Source: Vicia villosa (lineage: Eukaryota > Streptophyta > Magnoliopsida > Fabales > Fabaceae). From it: 64,000 nt of DNA. The first letter of the stretch is position 1, and each line of letters opens with the position of its first letter. The notes beneath the pieces are model-generated. The model was not told the origin of the DNA, made no database searches, and saw only the letters and a list, made by a program, of their open reading frames with translations. The translations under genes and the position numbers were made by a program. Shown here piece after piece: positions 1-11,240 of the stretch. Location: NCBI RefSeq assembly GCF_029867415.1, contig NC_081185.1, positions 77,101,553-77,165,552 of the forward strand, read 5' to 3'.

Positions 1-87
1 GTGTTCAATCCTTTTCTACCTTCAGATTTCGACAGGCATACAAGCCAATCTACATCCTCAGGTATAAGAAGATTGAACAGGGGCAGC
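1..87 (+). mobile_element. 3' end of internal region of family-A LTR element, with polypurine tract
   Basis: The last bases before the LTR (about 76-87) read AACAGGGGCAGC. This purine-rich stretch directly abutting a TGTCATACC LTR start is what a plus-strand polypurine tract looks like. The minus-strand Ogre has an equivalent tract in the same place at 13845-13857. It identifies the following LTR as a 3' LTR, so the rest of this element lies left of the window. No coding signal is visible in these 87 bases. Confidence 0.6.
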
Positions 88-1975
88 TGTCATACCCCAA
101 AATTTGCCCATCTTATTTCTCTTAAAACAAACTCAAACCAGGGTACAAGGCTCAAAGACACCCCACCTAAACAAGGTTCAAGGAACTAGGATTTTTGTTG
201 TTCTGAGGAAAATCAATGGATCAAATGCTCCAAGGCATATCATATGGTTTATGATGTTTCAAATTACCTCCATAACAAAATTCAGGGCTCAATTCAAAAG
301 ATGGATCATTCAATTGCTCAGAAAGTCAACAATCGACTGATTTGACCTAAAAGTCAACTATGGTCAAAGTACAGTCAAAACTCCTGACTTTTTGTCAACA
401 TCCTTGTGTTGAAGTATCATTCACCATTTGATCAAGAATTGATCATGGTTCATCAAGGAAAGATCAGAAATCATCAAAAAAACCAAAGTTTCTAAATTAG
501 GGTTTTCAGGTAAAAGTCAACCAAACTTTGACCATGTATACTCTCTCATGCTTTCTCAGAAATTCCTCAATCAAAGCTCATTCTAAAGGAAATTCAATTC
601 TATACAACTTTGATGTTGGGCCCAAGGTCAAGAAATGCTTCCGCATAAGAGAATTAAGCCAAAACATTACAGGTCCTTCTAGGAGCTCGCAAAAAGTTGT
701 CTTTTATCAGGAGCCATATCTTAAAGATAAAATCCTCGGATGCAAAATATGTTCCAAAGTGGCTTGTAGAGGACATCTTGGGCTTTCCAAAAAGTCCTAG
801 AACATCTTTATATGATAAATATTGAAGGATTTATGACTTGTTAAAGTTATGCAATTTTGAGGAAATGCACATAAAGCAAAATGAAGGATTTAGGGTTTTC
901 GAACCAATGGGCCTAAGATATGGATTTCAAACTTGACTATGGGCCTTATAATAACTCTTAAAATAATTATTTTATTTTTATAATATTTATTTTTATTTAT
1001 TTGAATTTTATTCATTTAAAAATATTGATAAATCCTATAAAATTGGAATAATTGGTTTTAAATCCATGATTTGATTGTCCAATCAAAATCAATCATCCAA
1101 TACCATATATTTGACAAAAAAAAATCGTGATTGAAGAGATTGGAAAGAGATGGAGGAAGATTGAACCAATTTTGGAAAAATTGAAAATTAAATTTCAATC
1201 AACTTGCAATTTCATGATTCAAGAAGATTTGGTACAATTTTATTGCCCTAACATATTCTACTATAAGTATATAATTCGTGTAGATGCTAGGGGAGGAAAT
1301 TTTGCCGCAAGAGAGCTCTATAAAAACTCAAAAAATCGTGAAATCCAAGTGAGGTATCAGTCGAAGTTTGAAGCGATTTTAGGCTTTTCCAAGCATCCCA
1401 AGCGATTCCTCGTGGTATTCTGGAACAATAGGGATCATCACCATCCCTCAAAACGCTAAGAACACGGCCACAAGAGTGACGGTTTGCAACTTTAAATTCA
1501 AATCGATTTCAATTATTCAGGCGTTGTTAGCATAATTCGATTGCATATTTATGATAATACTGATGTTTGCAATGTGTGTGACTGGTTTAATTTGAGTTTT
1601 GGCGTAGAATTTGTGTTTCACCATTGTAGGGTTCAGAGCTTCTTTTTTAGGGGTTTTATTTACAGGCCGAACGACAATGGTTCCATCGTGTTCGTGAGGA
1701 AATTTTGAGTTGATTCATGGTCTTACTTTGCATTTATTGTTGTTATCCTTTAGTATTGAAAATCGCAGCTCTTTAGCCATGGCGACGGAAACATTGCTAT
1801 AGGCCCTGTCTAAAACAACGGCCAAGGAAGAAGATGAGGAGGTGGCGTTACGCTATTGGATCGATTCAAATCACGTGGGGAAGGCGCGCGCGTTTCTTTT
1901 TGATTACTTATGTTTCATATATAGTGTTTTGTTTGTATATCAACATTGAATGAAACGCGCAACACTATTGGTAAG

Positions 1976-2031
1976 ATGGTGATGGCTGCATACGTGATAA
2001 CCTGATAACCTGGGTTCGAATCTTGCCCAGG
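1976..2031 (+). other. weak tRNA-like (B-box) sequence in family-A LTR
   Basis: GGGTTCGAATC at about 2012-2022 matches the Pol III B-box consensus and sits in a short inverted repeat (CCTGGG...CCCAGG, 2009-2031), like a T-arm. The A-box side (about 1976-1996) is poor and no T run follows closely. It is listed because the Ogre LTRs carry better versions in element sense. On its own it would not be convincing. Confidence 0.3.
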
Positions 2032-3817
2032 ATATATATTATTGCACAATTGTTTGCTAGTTCTACATGATAGGTTCTATGCATCCCAATTAGTGCGCGC
2101 CACTGTACATCTTCTCATCGTCACCATTGGATCAATAATAAGCCAGATCCAACGCACCTGATCCCACAAGCACACCATGGACTCCCAGAATCCAGCAGCA
2201 CTGAATCAAGAGCTGAGTCCCTTTATTACCTTTTTACCTTTTCTTATTTTTTTAATATTTTTTTATGTATATTATTTTTTATCTTTTTAAATATCATATT
2301 TTTTTATACAAATATTTCTTAATTTCTTTTTTTTTTACTTCTTCATAAAAAATATATGATAAAATTAAAATGTTTATTTTTAATTAATGGTTTTATTTGA
2401 ATTAAATTAATTTAGATTGTTTAAATCATTTAATTGATTATAAATATTTTTGTTAAATTGATGAAAAATATATATTAGGGTTAGGATATTTTAATCGGAA
2501 TTTTATTTTCCTCGATTTAATTAATTAGGTTGAAAACCAATAATTAATTAATTCGATTTTATTTATTCTATTAACCAGGGTTAACTTGTGCCCTAATCTG
2601 GGAAGATCATGACTATGCTGAAATTTTCTCTTTCTTTGTGCATTTTTTCAGGTTAATCATCAGACACCTTCCGACTATGCGCCTCGCCTATTACGAAGCT
2701 AAGTCCCGATTTTATTTAAATATTTGTTTGCCTTATAAAAATATTATTAGGGTTAACCTCGAAATTCAATGGACTCTTTTTTGCACTCACTTCTTTTTCT
2801 GTCTGTCTTTGCCAATTTTTCAGGGTTAACCTCGAGGCTACCTCCGGCTACGAACCATATCAAGATCAAAGCTAAGTTCTATTCCATTCTGATTTTTATT
2901 CTTATTTGTCACTACCTTTATCTGATTAAGGTTAACCTCAAAATGTTAATGAATCGATAATGCACTCATCCTTGGTTTTTCTTTTCCTAACTTTCAGGGT
3001 TAGCCAACCGCCAAAGCTCAATAGTCGGTAACCCTAAAACCTATCTGATTTCTTTAATTATTACTTGAGTCAGATCTATTATTCCTCTTTTCCCCCATTC
3101 CCATAATGTTTTTTTTGTAACTGCTTCCTGGTGTATTGTTTGGCCTTGAGGGCACTTAATACTATTTATATTTATGCATGGTTAGTAATTCTAGGGAGTG
3201 ATAACTCTGAACTGAATTAGAGTCACTTAATTACAAGATAATTTATTCTGAATCTAATCACATGATTGTTTCACCCACGCACCTTTTGGGGTAACCTCTT
3301 TTGTTGCCTGTTGCCTGTTGCCTTGTGTTTTAATGCAGAATAGCCAAAGTCCCTCGAATACGAGGATACCTCAGCAATGTTGCTCTCAGTTCATTCTCAA
3401 GGTCATAAGTCCCTAATGATGCTGCCTTCGATTCGCCAAATATGACCTCGTCCCTCGAAGTTGCCTAGGAAGTGCTGAGGTATCCTCCGGTTGCCTAACG
3501 AAGATGGATATTCTGATCCTTCCCTTAGACTACCTGCCCTTCTATGGCATGGGACAGTCTTATGGAGAACAATAATTCGATTACCCGTTAACATCCAACG
3601 AAAGACTTCCTGCCCTCTTATGGTATGGATTGACCCTTTCACCGTGAAAGGCTAAAGAACATTTTTCATCTAACCAGGTAATTGCTCCTAATTGCCTTGC
3701 TCTAAAAATCTTTTTCTACTCTATTTTCTAAACACTCTCAAGGCTACGCTCATTTACGAGCTAAAGTCCTTGTTTCTTCTTCTACATTTCTTTTCAAAGA
3801 GCAAAGCAATTAAGAGC

Positions 3818-3866
3818 CCATGGATAACCATGGATGCAAAGGGTGTTTTACACCTTCCCTTTGCAT
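3818..3866 (+). promoter_or_regulatory. conserved double hairpin in LTR (copy 1)
   Basis: Hairpin 1 is CCATGG (3818-3823), loop ATAA, CCATGG (3828-3833). Hairpin 2 follows immediately: ATGCAAAGGG (3834-3843) pairs perfectly with CCCTTTGCAT (3857-3866), and inside it GGTGT (3842-3846) can pair with ACACC (3850-3854). The same two-hairpin arrangement recurs in the other three LTRs that retain this region, with changed but still complementary stems. It lies about 140 bases before the LTR end, so probably in R/U5. Function is inferred only: RNA 3'-end formation, dimerisation or packaging. Confidence 0.65.
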
Positions 3867-4006
3867 AAATTACCCCCCGAACCTTGTTTCTTTAAAAAAG
3901 GGTTTTTTTGTTCTTTTAGCCTTTCTGATGTTTTGGATAAAATAAAAGTCGGTGGCGACTCTCGCTTACAGCGACATTTCAAATAAAGTCAGTTCACCGT
4001 ATTACA

Positions 4007-4396
4007 CTTAGCATTAAAAGGATCATTAGCCATGAGGGCCCTCAAGACATCAGAGGTAGTCATGTTAATGGAGTTATCATCAAACGCTTCTCCAAGATTA
4101 TCGCATCTCAGTAGTTCAGTGATAGTTGAGGGAGTAATGGTAATAAGGGCTCTTCAAACCTTAGACACAATGGTGGACCTTCCTTATGGATCTATACGGA
4201 GGGACGCAAACATCCAGAAGTCTGCCAACATGTTTGGATAAACAGACCCCTCCAGGATTCCCTGGTAAAACTTGATTTGTTGGTTGGCAAAGAGTGCGTC
4301 AACATTGATGTGGTTCTCATCGAACTCTTCCACAGAGAGTTTGAATTCCTTTTTGATGGAGTACCTCATGGTAGCATAAGTTAAAGGTTGTGCCAT
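4007..4396 (-). pseudogene. truncated antisense ORF, putative plant transposon-domain protein
   Basis: The start is ATG at 4396-4394, with the protein beginning MAQPLTYATMRYSIKKEF. Reading runs toward lower coordinates through residues typical of legume proteins with the 'putative plant transposon' domain (PF20167-like), as far as I can judge by eye. In-frame stops lie at 4184-4186 (TAA) and 4154-4156 (TGA). Both are one C-to-T step from CAA or CGA, and the frame continues sensibly beyond each. The gene is cut at about 4007 by insertion of the family-A element, so its C-terminal part lies outside the window. A TATA box sits about 130 bases upstream. It appears to be the second antisense gene of the Tat-like element that also carries the PMD gene. 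The domain name is uncertain; the truncation and stops are certain. Confidence 0.6.
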
Positions 4397-4986
4397 TTTG
4401 AATAAGAGAGTACAAAAAAAAAGGAAGTTCTTCAAACTCTGTATTTAAAGGAGTACAAGAGGAGGAGAGAAAACTTAGATAAAAGTATGGTAAGAGGATG
4501 AAGAAATGAGCAGAATACTAAGGCTTATATAGAGGATGTTGGCCATAAAAGAGTGGTTATTTTCTAGGTTTTGATTGGACCGCGTTTGGTTTCCCTAAGA
4601 GAAGTTATGGATTTCGCCGTTTCCCGCCTTGGAAGTTGAAGTGTAATCATTTTAGAAACTGATACACGCACGTCCCAAGTAGACGTTTTGAAAAGTGATG
4701 TCATCATTTAATGATGGTTGCGGCTAAGGGAGTGGAAACGTCAAGTCTAGGCTTAAAGAGGCTACGAGGAGTAATCATGCCACATAGATACACGATTAAG
4801 GTCATTATGATAGCTAGAAAATAAATTTTTGACAATTTAAGAATTGTTAAAACATTATTTGTGATAATTGCAAAATATAATATATAGATAATTGGAAAGA
4901 AAAGTGTGCATGTATTCCTGGGCTAAATTTTATTACAAAATAAGACAAAGTACTAAGCTCAAAAGATGTTACAAAAATTGGAACAA
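4397..4986. other. spacer between the two antisense genes
   Basis: This holds the TATA box and 5' leader of the truncated downstream gene and the 3' end region of the PMD gene, whose stop is at 4987-4989. No further ORF or repeat is evident. The part at 4780-4960 is AT-rich and would suit a 3' UTR or terminator of the PMD gene. Confidence 0.5.
4525..4532 (-). promoter_or_regulatory. TATA box of antisense gene
   Basis: On the minus strand the sequence reads CTCTATATAAGCC, about 130 bases upstream of the ATG at 4396 and followed by a pyrimidine-rich leader, as in ordinary plant Pol II promoters. It lies in the 590-base spacer between the two antisense genes. Confidence 0.5.
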
Positions 4987-7900
4987 TTAGTAAAAGTCCT
5001 TGGGAAGATTATCCTTCATCTTGGCGTATTGAGAGGCCCACAGCGTCAGACGAAGTTCGATTAGTGCTTGTTGTTTGTTCAGTTCTTCGATCTCTGGCAT
5101 TAACTTCTGTACCATCTCGAGATGTTGAATTCTTGACTGCGCCACTTCGTTCAACTCATGTTGCTGAGATTGTTTGATCTCTTCTTGACGGGATTTAGGG
5201 TTGCTTATTTTCTCTTCGAGACGTTTAATTTTCTGCTCCCAGGATTTGATGTTTGTCTCACAAGTTTTATATTCTTCTTGGCACTTTGTGTGCTCGAGCT
5301 CAAGGGCGCTGCCTTGTCTGTTGCGTTGTTGGCAGCCTTCCACGAAGAACTGTGAGAAATCATCTTCACCTTGAGTTTTTCATCAACATCTCGTTTGCGG
5401 AGATTATCAGCTTAAAGTTGATCCAGAAGAGAACTTAGCGAGACTATCACTTCGGAGACTTCGTCCGAGACCTGGAGTAAATCCACCTTCTTCAAAAGAT
5501 TGATCAAACCAAAACAGCTGGTGGAATCCTTGCGCAGAGTTTCAATAAGATTGGTCTCAAAGAGTTTTTACTTTATCTGACGAAGGAGTGTTGGAATATC
5601 ATCCTCCTTACCACCGTCCGCCAAAACAGTCGAAGAAGGCTCGAGCCTGATAGGCGAAATACCCTTAGCATTCATCATAGCCTTGAGAAAGCTTACAGGA
5701 TTAGTATCTTTGAGTTGCTCCAGTTCTGTAGGAGTAAGCACTGCAGTGGTCTGCTTTGAAGTAGCCACAGGAGTAACTGTATTCCCAAGGGTCGAAGTTT
5801 CATTATTGCCGGGTGGAGGCAAATTAGAAGTTTTGTCTGCATCCTTATGCTCAGAGATAGTGTCTTAACTCTCAATTGGCTGGTCAACTATGTTGCCACT
5901 ACTGGAATGTTGTGGGTTCTCTTCCATGCCTTCATCTTGATGGGTAAGTGGAGAAGCGTCATTCGAGTGACTTTCCTCAACACGCACAGAGGAGACGATG
6001 GTTACGATAGGTTGAACATCTTCGAGGATTTCAGAAAGGGCAGGAGGTTTACATTGAGGGACACCTATTAGGTAAACCAAAGTTTGTTAGGACAAGAAGC
6101 CATCAAAGAGTTGTAAATCAAAGATACAAATGCATACCTTGAAGGTTGTTAAGATCAATGCTGAGGTTTGAAGTGTTAAGATCAGAAATAGCTGTGCCTA
6201 CGTCGTCCTGTATATACAAGGTAAAACGTGTACTTAGCAATTGAAGTCGAATATTAAAAATCGTTATAGTATGAGATTCAATACCTTGTGTGGGACGTTA
6301 TCGGGACATGAGTTATGACTTTCCACAACTGGAATAGTACTAGCAGCCTTTGCAGGTGATACATCCGAAGATACTTTGTCACTCGATGAAGTAAGCCTTG
6401 AAGTCCCAGATTCCTTTTCTCTGGATAAAGGAACGGTGAGCTTTTCTCGTTTCTTCGCAGCTTGTCTGGTACGAGGAGGAGATTTATCTTCATCATCTGA
6501 GTCGTTGGTATTGGAAACCTTTCGTTTTGAAGGTGTTGGAGGCTTCGAACCCTGAGAATATTCATATTGGACAAAGCGATTAGCGTTCAAGATAAATGCA
6601 CAAACTATAAGGGAAATATATATACACACCATTGGCTTTTTGCTGGTAGTGACAGTGTCACTCCCACTTGCTTTAGCACCTTTCGAGTCTCCTGTCTCTT
6701 TTTGAGCAGCTGCTTCCTTGGTAGCATTCTTTCGACCTACAGCTGTAAACAAGAGCAGAAGTTAATTTGTGGATACGAAAGGAGAGTTAATCGAAGGATT
6801 GGCCAAACCCCAACCTTCAGGTATTGGAGTCAGGACACGAACGTGCTCAAGACCTATATGAAGATGTTCTTTGAAAGTATCCAGGGTATGCTTAGTCGGA
6901 ACCACTCGTCCAGCGCGTTTTTTAGATTGTTCCTGAAGGATTTTAAAGGCATTCCCACACACAAACCAGTCTGGAAAAGGAGGTCTTAGAGCCACACCAA
7001 AATCAACACTAGGTAGTGGAGGGAATTTTGGAGGATTAAGTTCAAAATCCACTTCATAGCGTAGTTCAGGACGAACGTACGTGGGCAGTTTCAACTTATC
7101 CAGTTTAGCAGAAAATTTTTCACGTAAAGTCACCGCAGCTTCACGAACGGTCCGACTAAGATCATGAGGCCTGTAGATAGTTTCAAAGAATTTTTGAAAG
7201 GCTTGAATTTCTTTAATGTGAGTCGAAGTACCTTTTTTGAATCTTGCCTGCACATCAGCAAAAGCTTCAGTTAGTTCTTAAGTAAGGCTCTCAGCATCGA
7301 AGATTTGCGTGGTATAATAATCTGTCCACCATTGATGGAAATCTATGGTAGAGTAAAATGCGGGTTCGAAAGAAATGGGAGAGAGAGTGGTAATGCCAAC
7401 ATATTTTGAGATCTTTGATTCATATTCGTCTTCAGCTAAATGCGAAGTGTGTAGACACATGTGATTTCTCTTATCATACATGCATTTTGGCTTAAGTTGG
7501 ACTAATCCAAATTGTCTCGAAACAAGACTTGGTTGGTAACAAAGGAGACAACAATGGCTTTTGGGAGATCGTAGTCGATGATACAACAGTTTAGGCGTTA
7601 GAAAAGCTTCCCAAATAACCATAGATTCAGCTTGTTGATCTGGAGTAGTTGCTGGGAATTCTCGGGTGAACCATTCAGGACCTACTTTCCTCTCTTCAAA
7701 TGGAGCCATAGAAGGTTCGAACTGGTAACGTTGAGCAAACATCATCATGTATGCTGGGAAAGTCTCATGAAGCTTCCCTGATTCTTCTTTAGGAGTTAGG
7801 TAAGCCAACCTAGTCCCTTCGACTGTTCGATTCTTGATTACCGTGTTTTCTTCATCAATACTACCTTTATACGGAAGATGTGCTTCGAAAGTGGCATTAA

Positions 7901-8903
7901 GCCATAGTTACAATAACCAGAAGGGTCCAGCGAAGAGGAGAGATCCTGTCGTATAATTCTTGATAAGATCTGCTGCTTCGCCAAGACTCTCATAGAGGAA
8001 TCCTAGAATTAACTGGCTTAAGTTTAACTTTTTACCGGCATTTATCTGGTTGGCCATATAGAGATACCTTTTTGCCACCTGGATAGACCTGGAGCAAAAA
8101 ACACACCTCGAAAGCCAGAGTGCTAGAAATGCAATATGTTCTTCGCCTGTAACTTCAGTAGATGTTTTGACATGATACCTCTGGATAAAAGTAGTATAGG
8201 TGACTTTCACTTCATTGAATTGGATGGTGTCATTATCCATGAAGATGGGATCGAAAACTTCCCCAGTTGGTCGAAGCCCTGTGATAGCGGCTATATCGAA
8301 GAGGGTAGGGGTGATCATTCTACAAGGAAGATGGAAGGTGTTATGAGACGCATCCCAAAAATACACTGATGCTACTAACATGGTCTGATTATATTCTAAG
8401 CCCGTTTTGGATACTTGAATTAGATCGTAAATCCCTAGTTTCTTCCAAAATGAGGCCTTTTGGCTTTCTACTTTATTCAGCCAAGCGTAATATAGGTCAG
8501 GATCCTTCGCTAAAGGGATTGACCTGAAGACTTTTAGGAAGTTGGTTGCGTAATTTAACCTAATTTTCTCTAGAGCTACATTAGTTTCGGTTGAATCATC
8601 ATCTACTTGGGTATTTTTGGCTAAGATTGGATTAACCTCTTCATCTATTTGGTTCTTACTGAGCAATGGCATAGTTTTATAATAAGCAGGAAAGAACATA
8701 CCTAGCGAAGGGTTATTTCCTCCAGGTAAAGGACCCATGTAGGCATGAGTTTTCCCAGAAAGTTCAAAAGGAATAATTACCTGAGAAGCGTAGATAGCAT
8801 GAATTTCTGCTGCATCTGGGTCTGGCATACATTGTTGGTTTCCAACCTATGTGGGATGTTGAATCTTTTGAACAGGTTGAAGAGTTCTTGAAGAAGATGC
8901 CAT
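4987..8903 (-). pseudogene. plant mobile domain (PMD) protein gene, five exons, antisense within a retroelement
   Basis: The start is ATG at 8903-8901 (MASSSRTLQPVQKIQ...). Exon 1 (8903-6815) encodes a plant mobile domain of the aminotransferase-like/PMD family, with a FDIAAITGLRPTGE segment and a GPFWLL stretch typical of it. Proposed introns, all GT...AG and frame-consistent, are 6814-6743, 6629-6552, 6284-6208 and 6137-6065. The later exons are Ser/Lys-rich and end in a coiled coil (about 5340-4990, KSWEQKIKRLEEKI) with the stop at 4987-4989. In-frame stops lie at 8847-8849, 7908-7910, 7278-7280, 5865-5867, 5568-5570 and 5412-5414. All are TAA or TAG that one C-to-T change could make from a Gln codon. 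A single frameshift is needed near 5345. PMD proteins are often carried by mobile elements; their molecular role is unclear. It is non-functional as written. Confidence 0.75.
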
Positions 8904-9007
8904 GGACGTATTTGCTTCAAAATATTAGGTTAAATCAAAGAGGATTTCTTTTTTCTAAGGTGGTTGCAGAAAGATGAAGGGTGAAGTTATATGAAGGCAA
9001 AGGGTTA

Positions 9008-9018
9008 AGTATTTAAAG
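9008..9018 (-). promoter_or_regulatory. TATA box of the antisense PMD gene
   Basis: On the minus strand the sequence reads CCTTTAAATACTTAACCC, about 110 bases upstream of the PMD ATG at 8903. A pyrimidine-rich leader with TCTTTCTGCAACC follows. Spacing and composition fit a plant Pol II core promoter pointing antisense to the host element. Confidence 0.45.
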
Positions 9019-9330
9019 GTTTAGTGAAATCCTTTTCATATCTTTTGAATAAAGGTCAAAGACACGCGGCAACCAGTGATTTAATCCAACGGCGGTCGAA
9101 CAGTTATTAGCTTACTCCTAGTATATAGGAGCAATGATCACAAAGAATGACAAAACGTGGGAGTATACGTTTTGAAGAGACGTTTTTGAAAATGACAAGA
9201 CGTTTTGAGAGATGAGTCATAAATAATTATGACAATAATTAAGTATCTTGGAACTCTAAAAAATGAGTAAAACGAAATCTCATCATGACAAGAAACGCAT
9301 ATTTCTCTCGTTCCATCGAAACAGGCATTT

Positions 9331-10216
9331 ATTGGGGGCAATTTGTTAGCTAGAGATTTCATTGGAAGAAAATATTCTTTGAAGAGTTAGAGTTCGAAGA
9401 AGGATGGTTACTAATGACCATTTCTGAGATTAAAAATGGCTACTGATGGCCATGTTTCGAGGATGTTGTTTAGGTTGAAATGAAGATGATGAAGATTGAA
9501 GCTAGTTCGAAGTAAATTGTCTTTAAGACTTAAACGTTTTTTAGGAAACACAAAGAGTACTGAAGCTTGGCGCGTTTCTGTAAGCATTCTAGGTTTTGAT
9601 CACGTTGCCACGTATTGAAAGAGGATTCAGGCGGGAGGATTTGAATTTTGAAATAGTCTGTGTAACCGAACAAGGACAGATGGCATCCCGGGGATTCGAA
9701 GCGTATGCATGTGAGCAACGTGGCATCATATTAGTGTAGGACCGTTAGGGTCGAAATTAGTATAAATAAGGGTCTTAATGTTAGGATTCCGTGTGTTCAT
9801 TTTGTACAAATCACTCACAAATCACTCAAGTATCAAGTGTTAAGAGAACGAGTTCGCTGAGAAATGTACGTATGACACCAACACCATTTTGAATACTTAT
9901 TGTATCTTTCTTTATTCAAAGTATCTTTCAATTCCTTTATCTTTTGTTTAACTTTCATTCGAAGCACTTTACATTTCTGCACTTTATATTCTTGCACTTT
10001 ATATTTCTGCAATTTACATGCTTTCTATGTTTCTTTGTCGAAATTGTGTTAACATGTATAACAAGTGTTGTTTCACATGATTAGTCATATGATCACAACA
10101 CAAACAAGTTTTCGAAGCAAGAACAAACAAATATGAACCAAATCATATCAAAACCCAAGTATACTTTATAGTTTGGAAGACTATCGGTTGTTTACCGGAA
10201 GTCACCGTAAACAAGG
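9331..10216 (+). mobile_element. polypurine tract and 3' LTR (partial) of the Tat-like element
   Basis: The tract is ATTGGGGGCAATT at 9331-9343 and the LTR starts TGTTAGC at 9344. A plus-strand TATA box, TATAAATA at 9761-9768, is followed by a likely transcribed region (GTGTTCATTTTGTACAAATC...). A short iterated motif resembling GCACTTTATATTTCT occurs three to four times at 9965-10020. The true LTR end cannot be fixed because Ogre LTR homology starts at about 10217. The bases 10140-10216 could belong to either element. Confidence 0.5.
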
Positions 10217-10497
10217 TCCTTGTACAAAGCCCAAGAGGAGGCTAATCGAGGGTCATCGAGGGTCCTTATTATAGCACAAGAGAAAGCTATGTGGTTTTGA
10301 ACTTATTTTGGCTCTAAGCAAATGGGTAAGAGGTTTCACCGGGAATAATTCCTCTTGGGTGGATGTGTCCTATTTGGGTTCTAAGGCTTTTTTCAAGACG
10401 TTTCACCGGGAATAATTCATCTTGAGGTTTGAACTAAAGATCTCTAATTAGGAAAGAGCCTTCACCGGGAAGACATTCTCAATCCTAGGCCATAGTC

Positions 10498-10502
<5 letters not shown>

Positions 10503-10547
<45 letters not shown>
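10503..10547. repeat. (TA)n microsatellite in Ogre 3' LTR
   Basis: An uninterrupted TA dinucleotide run of about 45 bases. The same site in the 5' LTR (29862-29874) has only about six units, so the tract changed after the element inserted. Confidence 0.95.
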
Positions 10548-10548
<1 letters not shown>

Positions 10549-11240
10549 CAATTGTCCTAAGGTTGTACTCAGACGTAGTTCTAAACAATATATATACAGT
10601 TTATATTTGACAGTAATTTAAATGAAAACTGTAAATTGAAAGCTATAAAGCCTAACCTGGATGGAGTGGAGGCCTTTGAAGATGTATGTACAAAGTCATA
10701 CCAGTAGCTTGGTTGTTTACTGATAACAGTAGAATGTTTATTATAAACAGTTAAAGGTTTTTGAAAATAGTAGAAGTGAAGATGGACCTTAGGTCACATA
10801 GGTAATTGAAGAGTTTCACCGGGAATAATGCCCTTCAAATACCAGAAGAATGTTTTGAAAATAGAGAGAGAGTTTTGTAAATACAGTTTTTGGAAATTGA
10901 CAGAAAATCTACTTAATTAGAGTAAAGACAAAGTCTATACCTGATTAAGACCTAAATGATTAGGGTTTTAACTCAAAAATATTTACAAGAGATTAGGTTT
11001 TGAAAATCAAGTGAAAATTATATTTTTAAACTATTAAAACATACTTAAAGATATGTGATTTTAAACCTAATTAAAACATATTAAAATAATATATTTTTTA
11101 TGATTTTTGGGTATATTCTCAAAATGGATATATTAAATGAGAAGTGTGTGAAAAATCAAGTGAAAATGACTTAATTTGATAGGTGAAATAATTATATGAA
11201 GTTTATGAAGAAAATGAAGGAAAATAAGTGTAAAAAATAA

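Larger units (their letters stand above)
88..4006 (+). mobile_element. 3' LTR of a family-A Ty3/gypsy-type element (3.9 kb)
   Basis: The LTR starts TGTCATACCCC at 88 and ends ...CCGTATTACA at 4006. The boundaries come from comparison with the related LTR at 52099-56052 on the other strand: both begin TGTYATACCCCAAAATTTGC and both end with a shared GTCGGTGGCGACTCT block, a spacer, and a CAGTTCACGTAT-like terminus. Internally there are degenerate repeats of about 170-180 bp at 2640-3010, each starting near a TTTCAGGGTTA motif. There is also a B-box-like sequence near 2009-2031 and a strong double hairpin at 3818-3866. Short ORFs inside (for example 528-800 and 1127-1459) show no family resemblance and are not genes. 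It is inserted in the antisense gene that ends at 4007. Confidence 0.75.
4007..10216 (+). mobile_element. 3' portion of an older Tat-lineage-like LTR element carrying antisense genes
   Basis: A polypurine-tract-like ATTGGGGGCAATT (9331-9343) directly precedes TGTTAGCTAGAG (9344), which reads as the start of a plus-strand 3' LTR. Upstream of it, in the position between pol and the 3' LTR, lie two genes on the opposite strand. Antisense extra ORFs in exactly this place, some with PMD-type domains, are known from the Tat lineage (Retand, Grande and relatives). The left part has been displaced by the family-A insertion at 4006. The right end is cut near 10216, where Ogre LTR sequence begins. The gag and pol of this element are not in the window, so the lineage is inferred from layout. 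Confidence 0.5.

Noticed and set aside
528..1459. ORFs of 90 and 110 codons in the family-A LTR
   Set aside because: No domain or plausible promoter, and they lie in an LTR.
88..4010. solo LTR with target duplication
   Set aside because: The bases before 88 form a polypurine tract and do not match the bases after 4006, so it is the 3' LTR of an element extending left of the window.
4987..8903. reassigned stop codons (TAA/TAG read as Gln)
   Set aside because: The pattern fits, but the same window has genes with ordinary TAA and TAG ends. C-to-T decay in methylated DNA explains it without a new genetic code.
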